Shown one piece after another: positions 1 to 7,292 of a DNA stretch of 16,843 nucleotides. A program made the position numbers and the translations under genes. Positions within the stretch are counted from its first letter, which is position 1; each line of letters begins with the position of its first letter. The stretch comes from UBA6136 sp044237765 (lineage in GTDB: Bacteria; Pseudomonadota; Gammaproteobacteria; Methylococcales; Methylococcaceae), in NCBI GenBank assembly GCA_044237765.1, contig JBIIEQ010000068.1, forward strand, positions 1 to 16,843. The letters run 5' to 3'. The notes beneath the pieces are model-generated. The model saw nothing but the letters and a program-made list of their open reading frames with translations, had not been told where the DNA came from and did not search any database.

Positions 1-107
1 CGCCGTGGGCACTGATGTCAATGACCCTGGCCTCCCCCGGGGATGAGTTTTCTTGGTCGAAAGTGTTCGGAGTGATCGGGGGATAAGGCGGAAACGGAAT
101 TGATCTT

Positions 108-135
108 TGACTGAGCCAGAAATACCGCTATAATG
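108..135 (+). promoter_or_regulatory. Sigma-70-type promoter for tRNA-Val
   Basis: A -35 element TTGACT (about 108-113) and a perfect -10 hexamer TATAAT (about 130-135) are separated by 16 bp. This predicts a start a few bases before the tRNA at 150. It is the only strong promoter-like sequence visible upstream of thrS, so it probably also supplies thrS and the downstream operon by read-through of the terminator at 234-261. Coordinates may be off by one base. The match to consensus is seen directly; activity is inferred. Confidence 0.75.
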
Positions 136-149
136 TTCGAATTGATTGC

Positions 150-226
150 AGGCGCGTAGCTCAGTTGGTTAGAGCACCACCTTGACATGGTGGGGGTCGT
201 TGGTTCGAGTCCAATCGCGCCTACCA
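150..226 (+). tRNA. tRNA-Val (anticodon GAC)
   Basis: This is a complete 77-nt cloverleaf. The acceptor stem AGGCGCG (150-156) pairs with CGCGCCT (216-222). The D arm contains TAGCTCAGTTGGTTAGAGC. The anticodon stem CCACC/GGTGG encloses the loop TTGACAT, with anticodon GAC at 184-186, which reads GUC/GUU valine codons. The T arm contains GGTTCGAGTCC. The discriminator A is followed by an encoded CCA (224-226). The tRNA lies just upstream of thrS, an arrangement I recall from pseudomonads. Reading frames on either strand across it are spurious. Confidence 0.97.
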
Positions 227-233
227 TATCCAG

Positions 234-261
234 AAAAGCATCGCAGCGCGATGCTTTTTTT
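234..261 (+). terminator. Rho-independent terminator between tRNA-Val and thrS
   Basis: An 11-bp perfect stem (AAAAGCATCGC at 234-244 with GCGATGCTTTT at 248-258) closes a 3-nt AGC loop and ends in a run of seven T. This is a textbook intrinsic terminator. It lies 8 nt after the tRNA CCA and only 16 nt before the thrS start codon. It should end the tRNA transcript and make thrS expression depend on partial read-through or on a promoter I cannot see. Confidence 0.88.
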
Positions 262-277
262 GTCCGTGAGGTTTTTC

Positions 278-2194
278 ATGCCCGTCATTACTCTGTCAGA
301 TGGTTCCCGCCGGGAATACGATCGGCCCATTTCGCTGATGGAAGTGGCGGAGTCGATTGGCGCTGGTCTGGCGAAGGCTGCCTTGGCGGGGCGGGTCAAT
401 GGTGAGCTGGTCGATCTTACTCGCATCATTGATGCGGATGCGTCGGTGGCTATCGTTACCGGGCGGGATGCCGAAGGTATTGAGGTCATCCGTCATTCCA
501 CGGCGCATCTTCTGGCACAGGCGGTCAAGTCGCTGTTTCCTGCCGCTCAGGTGACTATAGGGCCTGTGGTGGACAACGGTTTTTACTACGACTTTTCCTA
601 CGAGCGTCCGTTTACGCCTGAAGATCTGACGGCTATCGAGAAAAAGATGGAGGAACTGGCGGCGAAGGTCATGCCGGTTCGGCGCGAGGTGATGCCAAGA
701 GACGTGGCGGCCGATTTCTTTCTGAAGCAAGGAGAGAAGTACAAGGCCGAAATCATTCGCGACATTCCTGAGGGGCAGGATATTTCCGTTTACGCTCAGG
801 GAGATTTCACCGATTTGTGTCGTGGGCCTCATGTGCCGGACACTGGCAGGCTCCGGGCATTCAAATTGATGAAGATTGCCGGCGCGTATTGGCGAGGCGA
901 TTCGCGCAATGAGATGCTGCAGCGCATTTATGGTACGGCCTGGGCCGACAAGAAAGACCTCAAGGAATACCTGACTCGTCTGGAAGAGGCTGAGCGGCGA
1001 GATCACCGCAAGATTGGCAAAACCCTGGACCTTTTCCATATGCAGGAAGAGGCGCCCGGTATGGTTTTCTGGCACCCCAAGGGCTGGGTGCTATGGCAGA
1101 TAGTCGAGCAATACATGCGCTCGATCTTCCGTGATAACCGATACGAAGAGATTCGTACGCCCTTGGTCGTATCCCGGACGCTTTGGGAAAAGTCGGGGCA
1201 TTGGGACAAGTTTCAGGCCGACATGTTCACGACTGCATCCGAGCAGCGGGACTATGCCATCAAGCCGATGAATTGCCCCTGTCACGTGCAGGTGTACAAC
1301 CAGGGCCTGAAAAGCTATCGCGATTTGCCTCTGCGTCTGGCCGAGTTTGGTGCGTGCCATCGCAATGAGCTGTCGGGTGTGCTGCATGGTTTGATGCGTG
1401 TTCGCGGATTCACTCAGGATGATGCGCATATTTTTTGTACCGAGGAACAGATTCAGTCGGAGGTTTCACGGTTCATTGATTTGCTGCACCAGGTGTATGC
1501 GGATTTCGGATTCAAGAAGGTCCTGGTTAAATTGTCGACACGACCGGCCAATCGGGTAGGGTCGGATGAAGTTTGGGACAAGGCCGAGGCGGCTCTGGAG
1601 CAGGCGCTGAACTCCAAGGGCCTGGAGTGGCAGTTGCAGCCGGGTGAAGGGGCTTTTTACGGGCCAAAGATCGAGTTTTCGCTGGCCGACTGTCTTGATC
1701 GTGTGTGGCAGTGCGGCACGATTCAGGTGGACTTTTCGATGCCGGAGCGGCTGGGTGCCGTCTATGTTGCAGAGGATGGCGCGAAGCATACCCCTGTGAT
1801 GTTGCATCGGGCCATTCTGGGATCGCTGGAGCGTTTCATCGGTATTCTGATCGAGCATTATGCGGGGTATTTCCCGCTTTGGCTCGCTCCCGTTCAGTTG
1901 GTGGTGCTAAATATCACTGATTCCCAGTCCGCTTATGCCAATGAAGTGGTCGCAGCTTTGCAAGCCAGGGGTCTGCGCGCCGAGGCTGACTTGAGAAATG
2001 AGAAGATCGGCTTTAAAATCCGCGAGCATTCGATGCAGCGTGTGCCATATCTGGCCATTATTGGCGATAAAGAATTGGAGTTCCGGACCGTCTCCCTGAG
2101 AACTCAAAAGGGGGAAGATCTGGGGCTATTTAATTTGCCGGACCTGATCCAGAAGCTTGATGCCGAGTCTACGGGTCGCGCTGTCAATCATTAA
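278..2194 (+). CDS. thrS: Threonine--tRNA ligase
   Basis: Cytoplasmic class II synthetase that charges tRNA-Thr with threonine. The 638-residue product matches the usual length (E. coli about 642). Order of domains: TGS domain (about 1-60), editing domain with H73 and H77 (HSTAH) plus C181 and H185 (DLCRGPH), catalytic core with zinc ligands C333, H384 and H510, and C-terminal anticodon-binding domain (from about 535). All expected catalytic and editing residues are present. The ATG at 278 was chosen because TGAGG lies 6 nt upstream and the protein then begins MPVITLSDGS, like its homologues. Longer in-frame starts run back into the tRNA. Only 16 nt separate it from the preceding terminator, leaving no room for the long translational operator known upstream of E. 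coli thrS. It heads the infC-rpmI-rplT-pheST-ihfA cluster. Confidence 0.98.
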   Translation: MPVITLSDGSRREYDRPISLMEVAESIGAGLAKAALAGRVNGELVDLTRIIDADASVAIVTGRDAEGIEVIRHSTAHLLAQAVKSLFPAAQVTIGPVVDNGFYYDFSYERPFTPEDLTAIEKKMEELAAKVMPVRREVMPRDVAADFFLKQGEKYKAEIIRDIPEGQDISVYAQGDFTDLCRGPHVPDTGRLRAFKLMKIAGAYWRGDSRNEMLQRIYGTAWADKKDLKEYLTRLEEAERRDHRKIGKTLDLFHMQEEAPGMVFWHPKGWVLWQIVEQYMRSIFRDNRYEEIRTPLVVSRTLWEKSGHWDKFQADMFTTASEQRDYAIKPMNCPCHVQVYNQGLKSYRDLPLRLAEFGACHRNELSGVLHGLMRVRGFTQDDAHIFCTEEQIQSEVSRFIDLLHQVYADFGFKKVLVKLSTRPANRVGSDEVWDKAEAALEQALNSKGLEWQLQPGEGAFYGPKIEFSLADCLDRVWQCGTIQVDFSMPERLGAVYVAEDGAKHTPVMLHRAILGSLERFIGILIEHYAGYFPLWLAPVQLVVLNITDSQSAYANEVVAALQARGLRAEADLRNEKIGFKIREHSMQRVPYLAIIGDKELEFRTVSLRTQKGEDLGLFNLPDLIQKLDAESTGRAVNH

Positions 2195-2202
2195 TCGTTA
2201 TT

Positions 2203-2218
2203 GGAGGAATTGGCTATC
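2203..2218 (+). promoter_or_regulatory. infC ribosome binding site and AUC start codon
   Basis: GGAGG at 2203-2207 is followed after 8 nt by an in-frame ATC (2216-2218). The in-frame TTG codons are at 2201, which precedes the Shine-Dalgarno core, and at 2210, only 2 nt after it. ATC is therefore the best-placed start. A rare AUH start on infC is a known autoregulation device in E. coli (AUU), because IF3 itself rejects such codons. Confidence 0.7.
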
Positions 2219-2740
2219 AGTGCCGACAGAAAAGAGCCGAGGCTGAACGACGAGATTCAATATCCCAATGTTCGCCTGATCGATGCCGAGGGAAATCAAG
2301 CCGGTGTGGTATCCAGTCGAGAAGCCAGGCAAATGGCCTACGATGCTGAATTGGATCTGGTAGAGATTTCTCCGGGCGCTGAACCGCCGGTGTGCCGAAT
2401 CATGGATTACGGCAAATACCGATTCGAGCTCAACAAAAAGCTGGCAGCGGCCAAGAAAAAGCAAAAGCAGATTCAGGTCAAGGAAGTCAAATTTCGTCCT
2501 GGAACTGATGTCGGGGATTATCAGATCAAGTTGCGTAATCTCACCCGTTTTCTAGATGAAGGCGACAAGGCCAAGGTCACCGTGCGTTTCCGGGGTAGGG
2601 AGCTGAGCCACAAGGAGCTCGGCATGGAATTGCTCAAGCAGATTGAAACAGATTTGCAGGAACATGCCACGGTAGAGCAGTTTCCGAAAATGGAGGGCAG
2701 ACAAATGATCATGATGTTGGCCCCCAAGAAAAAGAAATAG
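2216..2740 (+). CDS. infC: Translation initiation factor IF-3
   Basis: IF3 binds the 30S subunit, prevents premature 50S joining and checks the start codon and initiator tRNA. With the ATC start the product is 174 residues, close to the family norm. The N-terminal domain includes RLIDAEGNQAG and the signature LDLVEISPGAEPPVCRIMDY. A lysine-rich linker (KKLAAAKKKQKQIQ) leads to the C-terminal domain (VKEVKFRPGTDVGDYQIK to the KKKK terminus). thrS ends 21 nt upstream and rpmI starts 44 nt downstream, the standard order. A TTG at 2201 would give 179 residues but would place the start before the Shine-Dalgarno. Negative autoregulation through the AUC start is inferred from the E. coli AUU case. 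Confidence 0.96.
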   Translation: MSADRKEPRLNDEIQYPNVRLIDAEGNQAGVVSSREARQMAYDAELDLVEISPGAEPPVCRIMDYGKYRFELNKKLAAAKKKQKQIQVKEVKFRPGTDVGDYQIKLRNLTRFLDEGDKAKVTVRFRGRELSHKELGMELLKQIETDLQEHATVEQFPKMEGRQMIMMLAPKKKK

Positions 2741-2784
2741 TCCCGAAAAAAATCGAATTAGTTAAAAGTAAACCGGAGAGCGCG

Positions 2785-2982
2785 ATGCCAAAGTTGAAGA
2801 CCAACCGGGGCGCGGCGAAACGTTTCAAGAAGACTGCTTCTGGCGGCTTCAAATGTAACCACTCGTTCCGTCGTCACATTCTGACCAAGAAGAGCACCAA
2901 GCGTAAGCGCCAGTTGCGCAGCCCGAACGCCATCCATGCTTCGGATGTGCGGAGCGCGGCCCGTATGTTGCCGTATAGCTGA
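2785..2982 (+). CDS. rpmI: 50S ribosomal protein bL35
   Basis: Small, very basic 65-residue protein of the large ribosomal subunit, full length for the family (E. coli 65). The start MPKLKTNRGAAKRFK and the stretch CNHSFRRHILTKKSTKRKRQLR are characteristic. GGAGA lies just upstream of the ATG. It sits between infC and rplT as in most bacteria. In E. coli, L20 represses translation of rpmI and rplT through structured mRNA in this neighbourhood. I could not establish an equivalent structure in the 44-nt leader here. Confidence 0.98.
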   Translation: MPKLKTNRGAAKRFKKTASGGFKCNHSFRRHILTKKSTKRKRQLRSPNAIHASDVRSAARMLPYS

Positions 2983-3012
2983 GTTTTTTGACCTAAGAGA
3001 AAAGAGGGTCCA

Positions 3013-3360
3013 ATGCCTAGAGTAAAACGTGGCGTCACCGCGCGCGCCCGCCACAAGAAAGTTCTCAAGCAGGCTAAGGGGTATTACGGTGCCCGTAGTC
3101 GTGTTTATCGCGTAGCCAAACAGGCGGTCATCAAGGCCGGCCAATACGCCTATCGTGATCGCCGTCAGAGGAAGCGTCAGTTCCGCGCATTGTGGATTGT
3201 TCGCATCAATGCGGCCGCTCGTGAATTCGGATTGTCCTACAGCCGGTTCATCGCTGGTCTCAATAAGGCTTCTGTTGCGATCGACCGCAAAGTGCTTGCC
3301 GATATTGCCGTGCGCGACAAGGAAGCATTTGCCGAACTCGCCAGGATCGCTCAGGGTTAA
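3013..3360 (+). CDS. rplT: 50S ribosomal protein bL20
   Basis: Assembly-initiating 23S rRNA-binding protein of the large subunit. The 115-residue length is typical (E. coli 118). The basic, extended N-terminus (MPRVKRGVTARARHKKVLKQ) and the motif GYYGARSRVYRVAKQAV are diagnostic. The C-terminal globular half contains RDRRQRKRQFRALWIVRINA and AFAELA. The gene starts 30 nt after rpmI, preceded by the purine-rich stretch AAGAGAAAAGAGGG as ribosome binding site. It ends 101 nt before pheS. In E. coli this protein is the autogenous repressor of the rpmI-rplT pair. Confidence 0.98.
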   Translation: MPRVKRGVTARARHKKVLKQAKGYYGARSRVYRVAKQAVIKAGQYAYRDRRQRKRQFRALWIVRINAAAREFGLSYSRFIAGLNKASVAIDRKVLADIAVRDKEAFAELARIAQG

Positions 3361-3461
3361 TCCTGAACCGTTAGGTCAGTCATTCGGCTTGGGCGTCATT
3401 TGGCGCCCATGGCCGTTATGAATCTCTAGAAACACTTCCCCACCCACGCCCATGGCCGGTC
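3361..3461 (+). other. rplT-pheS spacer with two hairpins and minicistrons
   Basis: This 101-nt spacer folds into two short hairpins. The first is CTGAACC/GGTCAG (3363-3379, one bulged A). The second is GGGCGTC/GGCGCCC around an ATTT loop (3391-3408, one G-U pair). Neither is followed by a T run, so neither is a normal intrinsic terminator. Two tiny frames follow: ATG 3409 to TAG 3429 (6 codons), and ATG 3452 to TGA 3475 (7 codons), which overlaps the pheS start. No phenylalanine-rich leader peptide like E. coli pheM is present. Confidence 0.4.
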
Positions 3462-4484
3462 ATGATTACCCTTGAAGACGTTTTAAGACAGGCGCAGGGG
3501 GAGGTTGCATCGGCAGAGTCATTGACTGGGCTAGATCAGGTTCGCGTACATTACGTCGGCAAGAAAGGGCTTATAACCGAGCAGATGAAGACGCTCGGCA
3601 CGTTGCCTCCAGACGAACGCAAGCAGGCGGGTGCGCTGATCAATCAATCGCGGGATCAGTTCAATGTCGCTTTCGAGGCGCGCAAGGCGGTGCTTGAGGC
3701 GGATGAGCTGGAGCAACGTCTCGCTCGGGAAACGATCGACGTCACCTTGCCGGGCCGAGGTCAACAGACTGGCGGCTTGCATCCCGTAACGCTGACGCTG
3801 CAGCGAATTTCCGAGCTCTTCGCTCGCATCGGTTTCGAGACCGTCGAAGGCCCGGAGGTCGAGGACGATTATCACAACTTCGAAGCCCTCAATATCCCCG
3901 CATCTCACCCGGCGCGGGCCATGCATGACACCTTTTACTTCGATGAGCACACCCTGTTGCGGACGCATACCTCTCCCGTGCAGGTGCGCATCATGGAAAG
4001 CCGAACCCCTCCATTGCGTGTTATCGCGCCGGGGCGGGTCTATCGTTGCGATTCCGACCTGACCCATACGCCCATGTTTCACCAGGTCGAGGGTTTTCTG
4101 GTGGATCGTGATGTCAGCTTTGCTGATTTGCGCGGGGTGCTGTATGAGTTTCTCACTCTGTTCTTCGAGAAGGATGTCCAGGTCCGATTCAGACCGTCGT
4201 ATTTTCCTTTTACCGAGCCATCCGCTGAGGTCGATATCGAGTGCGTGATCTGTGGCGGTTGCGGATGCCGGGTTTGCAAGCAGACGGGTTGGCTGGAAGT
4301 GATGGGATGCGGAATGATTCATCCAAGGGTGTTTGGCTTTGTTGATATCGACCCAGAAGTCTTCACCGGGTTCGCCTTTGGTCTGGGCGTCGAACGCATG
4401 GCTATGCTGCGGTATGGCATCAATGATTTGAGGCTGTTTTTCGAAAACGATCTTAAGTTTCTCAGGCAATTTCCGGCATTTTAG
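3462..4484 (+). CDS. pheS: Phenylalanine--tRNA ligase alpha subunit
   Basis: Catalytic subunit of the alpha2-beta2 PheRS. The 340-residue product has an N-terminal coiled-coil arm (about 1-90), then the class II core with FEALNIPASHPARAMHDTFY, motif 2 around GRVYRCDSDLTHTPMFHQVEG, and motif 3 GFAFGLGVERMAMLRYG. Between FTEPSAEVD and GWLEVMGCG lies a cysteine cluster (CVICGGCGCRVC), absent from E. coli PheS. I recall similar CxxC..CxxC inserts in Bacillus-type PheS, so it is a family variant that may bind metal. The ATG at 3462 is the only reasonable start; no in-frame start lies upstream and the ribosome binding site is weak. pheT follows after 20 nt. Confidence 0.97.
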   Translation: MITLEDVLRQAQGEVASAESLTGLDQVRVHYVGKKGLITEQMKTLGTLPPDERKQAGALINQSRDQFNVAFEARKAVLEADELEQRLARETIDVTLPGRGQQTGGLHPVTLTLQRISELFARIGFETVEGPEVEDDYHNFEALNIPASHPARAMHDTFYFDEHTLLRTHTSPVQVRIMESRTPPLRVIAPGRVYRCDSDLTHTPMFHQVEGFLVDRDVSFADLRGVLYEFLTLFFEKDVQVRFRPSYFPFTEPSAEVDIECVICGGCGCRVCKQTGWLEVMGCGMIHPRVFGFVDIDPEVFTGFAFGLGVERMAMLRYGINDLRLFFENDLKFLRQFPAF

Positions 4485-4504
4485 GCACATCACCGGCGAC
4501 TCAT

Positions 4505-6883
4505 ATGCGTTTCAGCGAAGCCTGGCTCAGAACTTACGTCAATCCTGCCCTAACGACACCGGAACTGGTTCATCAGATCACGATGGCCGGTCTGGAGGTC
4601 GATAGCGCCGTGCCCGCAGCGGGCGAATTCTCTGGCGTCGTGGTTGGCGAAATCCTGGAAGCTGCCCCGCATCCGGAGGCGGATCGCCTCAAGGTGTGCC
4701 GTGTCGCGGTAGGCTTGGCCGAGCCGCTGCAAATCGTCTGCGGGGCGCCCAATGCACGGGTCGGATTGCGGGCGCCGCTGGCCCTGCAGGGGGCGTTACT
4801 TCCCGGTGGACTCAAGATCAAAGCCTCCAAATTGCGAGGCATCCCCTCGTTTGGCATGCTTTGTTCGGCCAAGGAACTGGGTATCGATGAAGATGCATCC
4901 GGCTTGATGGAACTCGGTGAGGATGCGCCGACAGGGACAGATATTCGGCAGTACCTTCAGCTTGAGGATTTACTGATTGAAGTGGATCTCACGCCCAATC
5001 GTGCGGACTGCTTGAGCGTTGAGGGTATCGCGCGTGAAGTGGCGCTGCTCAACGGGCTGTCCATGACCCTCCCGGCGAGCCAGCCATTGTCGTCCGGGCA
5101 TGACGAAAGCTTCCCGGTGAATATCGACGCGCCCGCGGCTTGCCCGCGATATCTCGGGCGCCTGATCAAAGGCGTCAACCGCGATGCACCGACACCGCTC
5201 TGGATGAAGGAGCGGCTTCGTCGCTCTGGAATCCGCTCCCTGGATGTTATCGTCGACACCACCAACTATGTGCTGCTGGAACTCGGTCAGCCCTTGCATG
5301 CCTTTGATGCGGGGAAGCTAGAAGGCGGTATCCGCGTCCGGTACGCGCGAGATGGGGAAAAGCTGCGCCTGCTCAACGATCAGGAAATATCGCTCCATGC
5401 GGACAGCCTGGTGATTGCGGACGAAGCCAAGCCGCTGGCCTTGGCCGGCATCATGGGTGGTAGCGGTTCGGCGGTAAGTGCATCGAGTCGGGATATTTTC
5501 CTTGAGTGCGCCTTTTTCACGCCCGAGCTGATGATGGGAAAGGCCCGCCGTTACGGGCTCAGCACCGATTCCTCGCATCGCTTTGAACGCGGTGTCAGCT
5601 TTGAATTGCAAGATCGCGCTCTGGCCCGGGCCAGTGAGCTGATCGTCAGTTTGGCCGGTGGCACGCCGGGGCCCATCGTCGAGGCGGTCAGTCAGGCGCA
5701 CCTGCCGCAGCGCCCCCCTATTCTGCTGCGTGCCGAGCGTATCCGTCGCGTACTAGGGATTGAAATCAGTGCGGACCGGGTAGCCCAGATTATGCGTGGC
5801 CTGGGCATGAATCCCGAGACACACCCAGACGGCTGGCAGGTGATACCGCCCGCGTTTCGCTTTGACATCGCCATTGAGGCGGACCTGATCGAGGAAGTGG
5901 GACGTGTCTACGGATATGATCATTTGCCACGCAAACAGCCAACGATACCCGCCGCCATGCGGCCGATGTCCGAATCGGTACTCGAACTTTCCCGCGTCAA
6001 GCACCTATTGGTCGATCGCGGGTATCAGGAAGCCATCACCTACAGTTTTGTCGAGCATGGCTTGCAAAAGCTGATTGATCCCGACATCGCGCCATTGGCA
6101 CTCAAGAACCCCATCTCGGCGGAACTTGCTGTAATGCGGACCAGCCTGTGGCCGGGGCTTTTGGATGCGGCGATCAAGAACAACAATCGACAGCAGAATC
6201 GCGTTCGGCTGTTTGAAGCCGGGCTGAAGTTCATACCGCAGTGTGACGGATTGGATCAACGCAAGTCGCTGGCTTGGTTGGCCATGGGTCCATTGAATGG
6301 CGAACAGTGGGCCGAGAATCAGCGAGCCATCGACTTCTACGATGTCAAAGCCGATATCGAGGCGCTGATGCTGTTGACCGGTCGAATCGATCGAATCTCA
6401 TTCGTTGTCGCACCTCATCCGGCCCTGCATCCTGGGCAGTCTGCCGAGATAATGCTTGGTTCCGAACGAGCGGGTTGGGTGGGCATGCTGCATCCTCATC
6501 TTGAAAAGCAAATGGGCTTCGATCAGCGGATATTCCTGGTGGAACTCGACCAGTCTGTTTTGCTGGGTCGTGATGTACCCCGCTTCAGCAGTCTTTCCAG
6601 GTTCCCGGCCGTGCGCCGGGACATCGCCCTGATCGTCGATGACTCCTTGCCGGTAGCGCAGCTGACCGCTGTGGCGAAGGAAAAGGGAGGAGCCCTTTTG
6701 CGTGAAGTCATGGTGTTTGATGTCTATCGCGGTCCCGGAGTAGAGGATGGCAAAAAGAGCGTTGCCTTGGGGCTGGTCTGGCAGGATGAGTCGGAAACGC
6801 TGGTCGATGCTCGTGTCGAGGAAGCGGTCAACCATGTGTTGGAGTCGCTGGGCCATCGTTTTGAAGCACGTTTGAGGGACTGA
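4505..6883 (+). CDS. pheT: Phenylalanine--tRNA ligase beta subunit
   Basis: Structural, editing and tRNA-binding subunit of PheRS. Its 792 residues match the E. coli length (795). Visible parts: N-terminal MRFSEAWLRTYV; an OB-fold tRNA-binding domain at about 40-150 (VVVGEILEAAPHPEADRLKVC to KLRGIPSFGMLCSAKELG); the B3/B4 editing region with TPNRADCLSVEGIAREVA and LDVIVDTTNYVLLELGQPLHAFD; the B5 and core-like domains including EEVGRVYGYDHLP; and a C-terminal ferredoxin-like anticodon-binding domain (about 695-792, SRFPAVRRDIALIVDD to the end). It begins 20 nt after pheS with a weak ribosome binding site, suggesting coupled translation, and ends 1 nt before ihfA. Confidence 0.98.
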   Translation: MRFSEAWLRTYVNPALTTPELVHQITMAGLEVDSAVPAAGEFSGVVVGEILEAAPHPEADRLKVCRVAVGLAEPLQIVCGAPNARVGLRAPLALQGALLPGGLKIKASKLRGIPSFGMLCSAKELGIDEDASGLMELGEDAPTGTDIRQYLQLEDLLIEVDLTPNRADCLSVEGIAREVALLNGLSMTLPASQPLSSGHDESFPVNIDAPAACPRYLGRLIKGVNRDAPTPLWMKERLRRSGIRSLDVIVDTTNYVLLELGQPLHAFDAGKLEGGIRVRYARDGEKLRLLNDQEISLHADSLVIADEAKPLALAGIMGGSGSAVSASSRDIFLECAFFTPELMMGKARRYGLSTDSSHRFERGVSFELQDRALARASELIVSLAGGTPGPIVEAVSQAHLPQRPPILLRAERIRRVLGIEISADRVAQIMRGLGMNPETHPDGWQVIPPAFRFDIAIEADLIEEVGRVYGYDHLPRKQPTIPAAMRPMSESVLELSRVKHLLVDRGYQEAITYSFVEHGLQKLIDPDIAPLALKNPISAELAVMRTSLWPGLLDAAIKNNNRQQNRVRLFEAGLKFIPQCDGLDQRKSLAWLAMGPLNGEQWAENQRAIDFYDVKADIEALMLLTGRIDRISFVVAPHPALHPGQSAEIMLGSERAGWVGMLHPHLEKQMGFDQRIFLVELDQSVLLGRDVPRFSSLSRFPAVRRDIALIVDDSLPVAQLTAVAKEKGGALLREVMVFDVYRGPGVEDGKKSVALGLVWQDESETLVDARVEEAVNHVLESLGHRFEARLRD

Positions 6884-6884
6884 C

Positions 6885-7193
6885 ATGACGCTGACCAAAA
6901 TCGACATGGTGGAGCGATTGCTCGAGACAGTGGATTTAAGTCGCAAAGAGGCCAAGGAACTGGTCGAACAGTTCTTTGATGAGATCAAGGCGTCGCTTAT
7001 CCGGGGTGAATCGGTCAAGCTCTCCGGTTTTGGTAACTTCGATTTGCGCGACAAGAATGAGCGGCCGGGTCGTAACCCCAAGACGGGAGAGGAGATACCG
7101 ATCACGGCCCGTCGGGTGGTCACCTTCAAGTCCGGGCAAAAACTCAAGGCCATGGTCGAGGCTTTCGACGGACCAGTACCCGAAGAATCCTGA
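6885..7193 (+). CDS. ihfA: Integration host factor subunit alpha
   Basis: DNA-bending nucleoid protein that forms a heterodimer with IhfB. It acts in replication, recombination and sigma-54 promoter activation. The 102-residue product has the HU/IHF fold: N-terminal helices (KIDMVERLLETVDLSRKEAK), the core VKLSGFGNFDLRDKNERPGR, and the beta-arm tip RNPKTGEEIPITARRVVTF containing the intercalating proline. It is IhfA rather than HU or IhfB because of its place directly after pheT and the RPGRNPKTGE sequence. The ATG lies 1 nt after the pheT stop, with GAGGG inside the end of pheT as ribosome binding site. It ends the translation operon; argC follows after 99 nt. Confidence 0.97.
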   Translation: MTLTKIDMVERLLETVDLSRKEAKELVEQFFDEIKASLIRGESVKLSGFGNFDLRDKNERPGRNPKTGEEIPITARRVVTFKSGQKLKAMVEAFDGPVPEES

Positions 7194-7246
7194 CTTGATT
7201 TCAACTCTTGGTGATGCTGGCGAATTCCTTTGCCGGCAACTTCGCT

Positions 7247-7265
7247 AGCCCTCTGGAGGGGCTTT
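7247..7265 (+). terminator. Possible weak terminator after ihfA
   Basis: AGCCC (7247-7251) can pair with GGGCT (7259-7263), followed by only three T. This is compatible with a weak terminator between the translation operon and argC. The same 99-nt spacer contains a perfect palindrome TTGCCGGCAA at 7230-7239. Both are low-confidence readings, and no clear argC promoter or ARG box was seen. Confidence 0.25.
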
Positions 7266-7292
7266 CCCAATTCATTCCGGAGACAGGTGCAC

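Noticed and set aside
1..107. Possible 3' end of an upstream gene (frame ending TGA at 44-46) and a GC-rich CCCCCGGGG
   Set aside because: Only about 14 codons are visible and they match nothing I recognise; no terminator follows.
18..227. Reading frame on the - strand across the tRNA gene (IGLEPTTPTMSRWCSNQ type)
   Set aside because: This is the familiar false protein produced by translating the complement of a tRNA; the tRNA explains the sequence.
169..489. Second - strand frame ending in DWTRTNDPHHVKVVL over tRNA and thrS start
   Set aside because: Same tRNA-antisense artefact, and it overlaps the strongly supported thrS gene.
4259..4300. Cysteine-rich insert in PheS as a novel metal site
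   Set aside because: Similar CxxC..CxxC inserts are known to me in PheS from other bacteria, so it is a family variant rather than a new feature.
3531..4493. Long 320-codon open frame on the strand opposite pheS
   Set aside because: pheS is a full-length conserved gene; the antisense frame follows from codon bias and shows no domain.
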